From Terana coerulea (lineage: Eukaryota > Basidiomycota > Agaricomycetes > Polyporales > Phanerochaetaceae), in NCBI GenBank assembly GCA_024811115.1, contig JAKOGH010000361.1, positions 1 through 19,940 of the forward strand: 19,940 nucleotides of DNA, given 5' to 3'. Below are positions 17,683 through 19,940 of the stretch, piece after piece. The translations under genes were made by a program, and so were the position numbers. The stretch's first letter is position 1. The number at the start of each line of letters is the position of its first letter. The notes beneath the pieces are model-generated. The model ran no database searches and was not told where the DNA came from. It saw only the letters and a list, made by a program, of their open reading frames with translations.

Positions 17683-19940
17683 ATGAACGTATTCGCTTTC
17701 ATCAGGTCAACGACTTCAGCGGCGTCAAGAACATGTAACAGACACGTTCTCGCCGAAGCTGGTCCTTCACATTCCGTGGTTCAGGTCGTGCGACAGCGGA
17801 GACGCTTCAACACGTCCACGGTCACCGACTACCAGCCCACGCAACCTGCATTCTACCCGAGATGGGTCAACAAGCCGCAGGCGTCGTTGGAAGCTGCGGC
17901 GAAGGGAAGAGAGGGGCATGAACCAAAGGAGCCGACAGGTGTGCGGCTAGACAGCCCGGAGGACTCGCAGGCACCTCCAGGCTCGTCTGCGCCTCCGTCG
18001 TCGTCCGGGTCGTCCTCAGGAGACGGCTCAGACGGCAATCAATCAGACTCGCCCCCTCCGCCTCCACCAACACCACCTCCTGACCCGCCCGCTCAAGCCG
18101 CTACGCAGATATCCAAGCAGTCTATCCCGGAAATCTACCCTCAGGTTCTCGCTCTTCCTATCGCTCGTCGTCCACTCTTCCCCGGATTTTACAAGGCCGT
18201 TGTTGTTCGTAACCCTGCAGTCGTTGCCGCCATAAAGGAGATGATGAAGCGCGGTCAGCCATACCTCGGTGCATTCTTGCTCAAGGACGAACATGCAGAT
18301 AGCGATGTTATCACCAGCATCGATTCGGTCCACCAGGTTGGAGTCTTCGCCCAGATTACAAGTGTTTTCGCCGCAAACTCAGGTCCAGGAGGCAAGGATG
18401 GTGAGCATGAGGAAGGTCTTACGGCCGTGCTCTATCCCCACCGGCGAATCAAGATCACGGACTTGGTGAAGGCTGGAGGTTCAATCACCACTGCGCATGT
18501 CGAACCGCTACCAGCGCAGGAGGAGCAATCGCTGGAACAGCCCAAAGAATCGGATGCTGAAGGCCTTCCTACCCCGCCTGCTACACCTGAACCAGGAGCA
18601 AAGGAGACGGACGCTGCTGGTCACGCTATTATGCAAACCCAGTTCCTGCAGAACTACGATATCTCAGTCGTACGTGTCGAGAACCTCGCTACGCAACCGT
18701 ACAACAAGGACGACCAGTACATTCGCGCCTTCATGTCGGAGATCGTCTCCGTGTTCAAGGATATCGCCCAGCTGAACCCTCTCTTCCGCGACCAAATCAC
18801 GAACTTCTCGATCAGCCAAGTCGCCGCCAACGTCTTTGACGAACCGGACAAACTGGCCGACTTCGCCGCCGCCGTTTCAACCGGTGAGGTTCAGGAGCTG
18901 CAAGACGTCCTGGAGAGTTTGGTCGTCGATGATCGCCTTCGGAAGTCGCTTTTGGTCCTTAAGAAAGAGCTCATCAACGCACAGCTGCAAAGCAAGCTTT
19001 CTCGCGATGTGGATAGCAAGATTGCGAAGCGGCAACGCGAGTACTACCTTATGGAGCAGCTGAAGGGTATCAAGAAGGAGCTGGGCATGGAGTCTGACGG
19101 AAAGGACAAGATGATCGAGAAGTACAAAGAGCGGGCTGCGTCGCTGAAGATGCCAGAGCAGGTCAAGAAGGTCTTCGATGAGGAACTCAACAAGTTGCAA
19201 CATTTGGAGCCTGCTGCGTCGGAAGCTAACGTTACCCGAAACTATCTCGATTGGCTTACTCAAGTACGTCCCTTCGTCCTATCTGGTGTACGTCCGTTGC
19301 TTACCACTCGCATTGCAGATCCCGTGGGGACAACACTCGAAGGAGAACTACTCGATCACACATGCGCAAAAGGTTCTTGATGAAGATCATTACGGCTTGA
19401 AGGATGTCAAAGACCGCATCCTGGAGTTCCTTGCTGTCGGGAAGCTTCGCGGTACAGTCGAGGGCAAGATTATCTGTCTCGTCGGTCCTCCCGGCGTGGG
19501 AAAGACCTCGATTGGCAAGTCAATCGCACGCGCCCTCGATAGGCAGTTCTTCCGTTTCTCAGTGGGTGGTTTGACGGACGTTGCGGAGATTAAGGGTCAC
19601 AGGCGCACATATGTCGGGTATGTCAAACACAACCATTGCTTTAGCTCCATCCACGCTGACAGAGCGGGAACAGTGCTCTCCTGGAAAGATCATTCAGGCA
19701 TTGAAGCGCGTTGGCACCGAGAACCCGCTGGTGCTCATCGACGAGGTTGACAAGATTGGTCGCGGACACAATGGCGACCCCTCCAGCGCATTGTTAGAGA
19801 TGCTGGATCCTGAACAGAATACCGCGTTCTTGGATCACTAGTGCGTATTCTCCGCGATATCGCCACTTCCACTACTGACAGAAGCCTAGCATGGATGTCC
19901 CAGTCGACCTATCGGGTATTGTTTGTCTGCACCGCCAACA
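17683..19940 (+). CDS. pim1: Mitochondrial Lon protease (ATP-dependent), 5' part
   Basis: AAA+ serine protease of the mitochondrial matrix that degrades damaged and unfolded proteins. Exons: 17683-19263, 19319-19617, 19674-19840, 19890 to the window end. The N-terminus is Ser/Thr/Arg-rich with RRRFNTST, fitting a mitochondrial presequence. A low-complexity linker ([20 protein letters not shown]) precedes the Lon N-domain that begins [19 protein letters not shown] fungal-type insert (about 18520-18620) follows, then a helical neck with [15 protein letters not shown], Walker [10 protein letters not shown] and Walker [12 protein letters not shown]. The second half of the AAA+ module and the Ser-Lys protease domain lie beyond the right edge. 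One base seems missing at CC 19680-19681 (GALPGK is restored by adding C), and the last 25 bases are again out of frame before VLFVCTAN. The symbol follows yeast PIM1; the exact start is uncertain. Confidence 0.95.

Overview
The window looks like nuclear DNA from a mushroom-type fungus (Basidiomycota, probably Agaricomycetes). The evidence is dense split genes with 48-65 nt GT-AG introns, tightly packed genes on both strands, a tRNA-Val with a small intron, and protein sequences that match fungal GMP synthase, a fungal amidase and the mitochondrial Lon protease. All gene models were read by eye from splice sites, codon phase and family motifs.

Layout from left to right: a 657-bp candidate MITE (100-756); a C2H2 zinc-finger protein gene (+, 893-2580); a tRNA-Val(CAC) gene (-, 3062-3148); the GMP synthetase gene (+, 3284-5306, eight exons); a 1.67-kb stretch with no supported gene but with an 82-nt foldable element (5756-5837); a seven-exon NAD(P)-binding SDR/NmrA-like gene (-, 6976-8362); a 1.6-kb gene-poor stretch with a 223-bp candidate MITE (9510-9732); a very large Ser/Pro-rich nuclear-type protein gene (-, 9961-14609 or further) with a four-unit 78-bp coding repeat and a PINIT-like C-terminus; an eight-exon amidase gene (+, 15355-17369) facing away from it; and the 5' two thirds of a mitochondrial Lon protease gene (+, 17683 to the right edge).

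These are mostly unrelated housekeeping and accessory genes, not a cluster. GMP synthetase makes GMP in the cytosol, Lon clears damaged proteins in the mitochondrial matrix, the amidase releases ammonia from amides, and the SDR is an uncharacterised oxidoreductase or regulator. I see no defence system, secondary-metabolite cluster or other clearly new multi-gene system.

The strongest unexpected signal is technical or evolutionary. The amidase, the SDR, the large protein and Lon each become a full, family-consistent reading frame only if single bases are added, mostly inside mononucleotide runs (four places in the amidase alone). GMP synthetase needs none. This looks like under-called homopolymers in the assembly more than gene decay, but raw reads must decide. 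The best biological observations are two TA-flanked inverted-repeat elements, a TATA box placed to serve both tRNA-Val and GMP synthetase, a TATA box inside a perfect inverted repeat upstream of the SDR gene, and a PINIT-like domain with no SP-RING after it.
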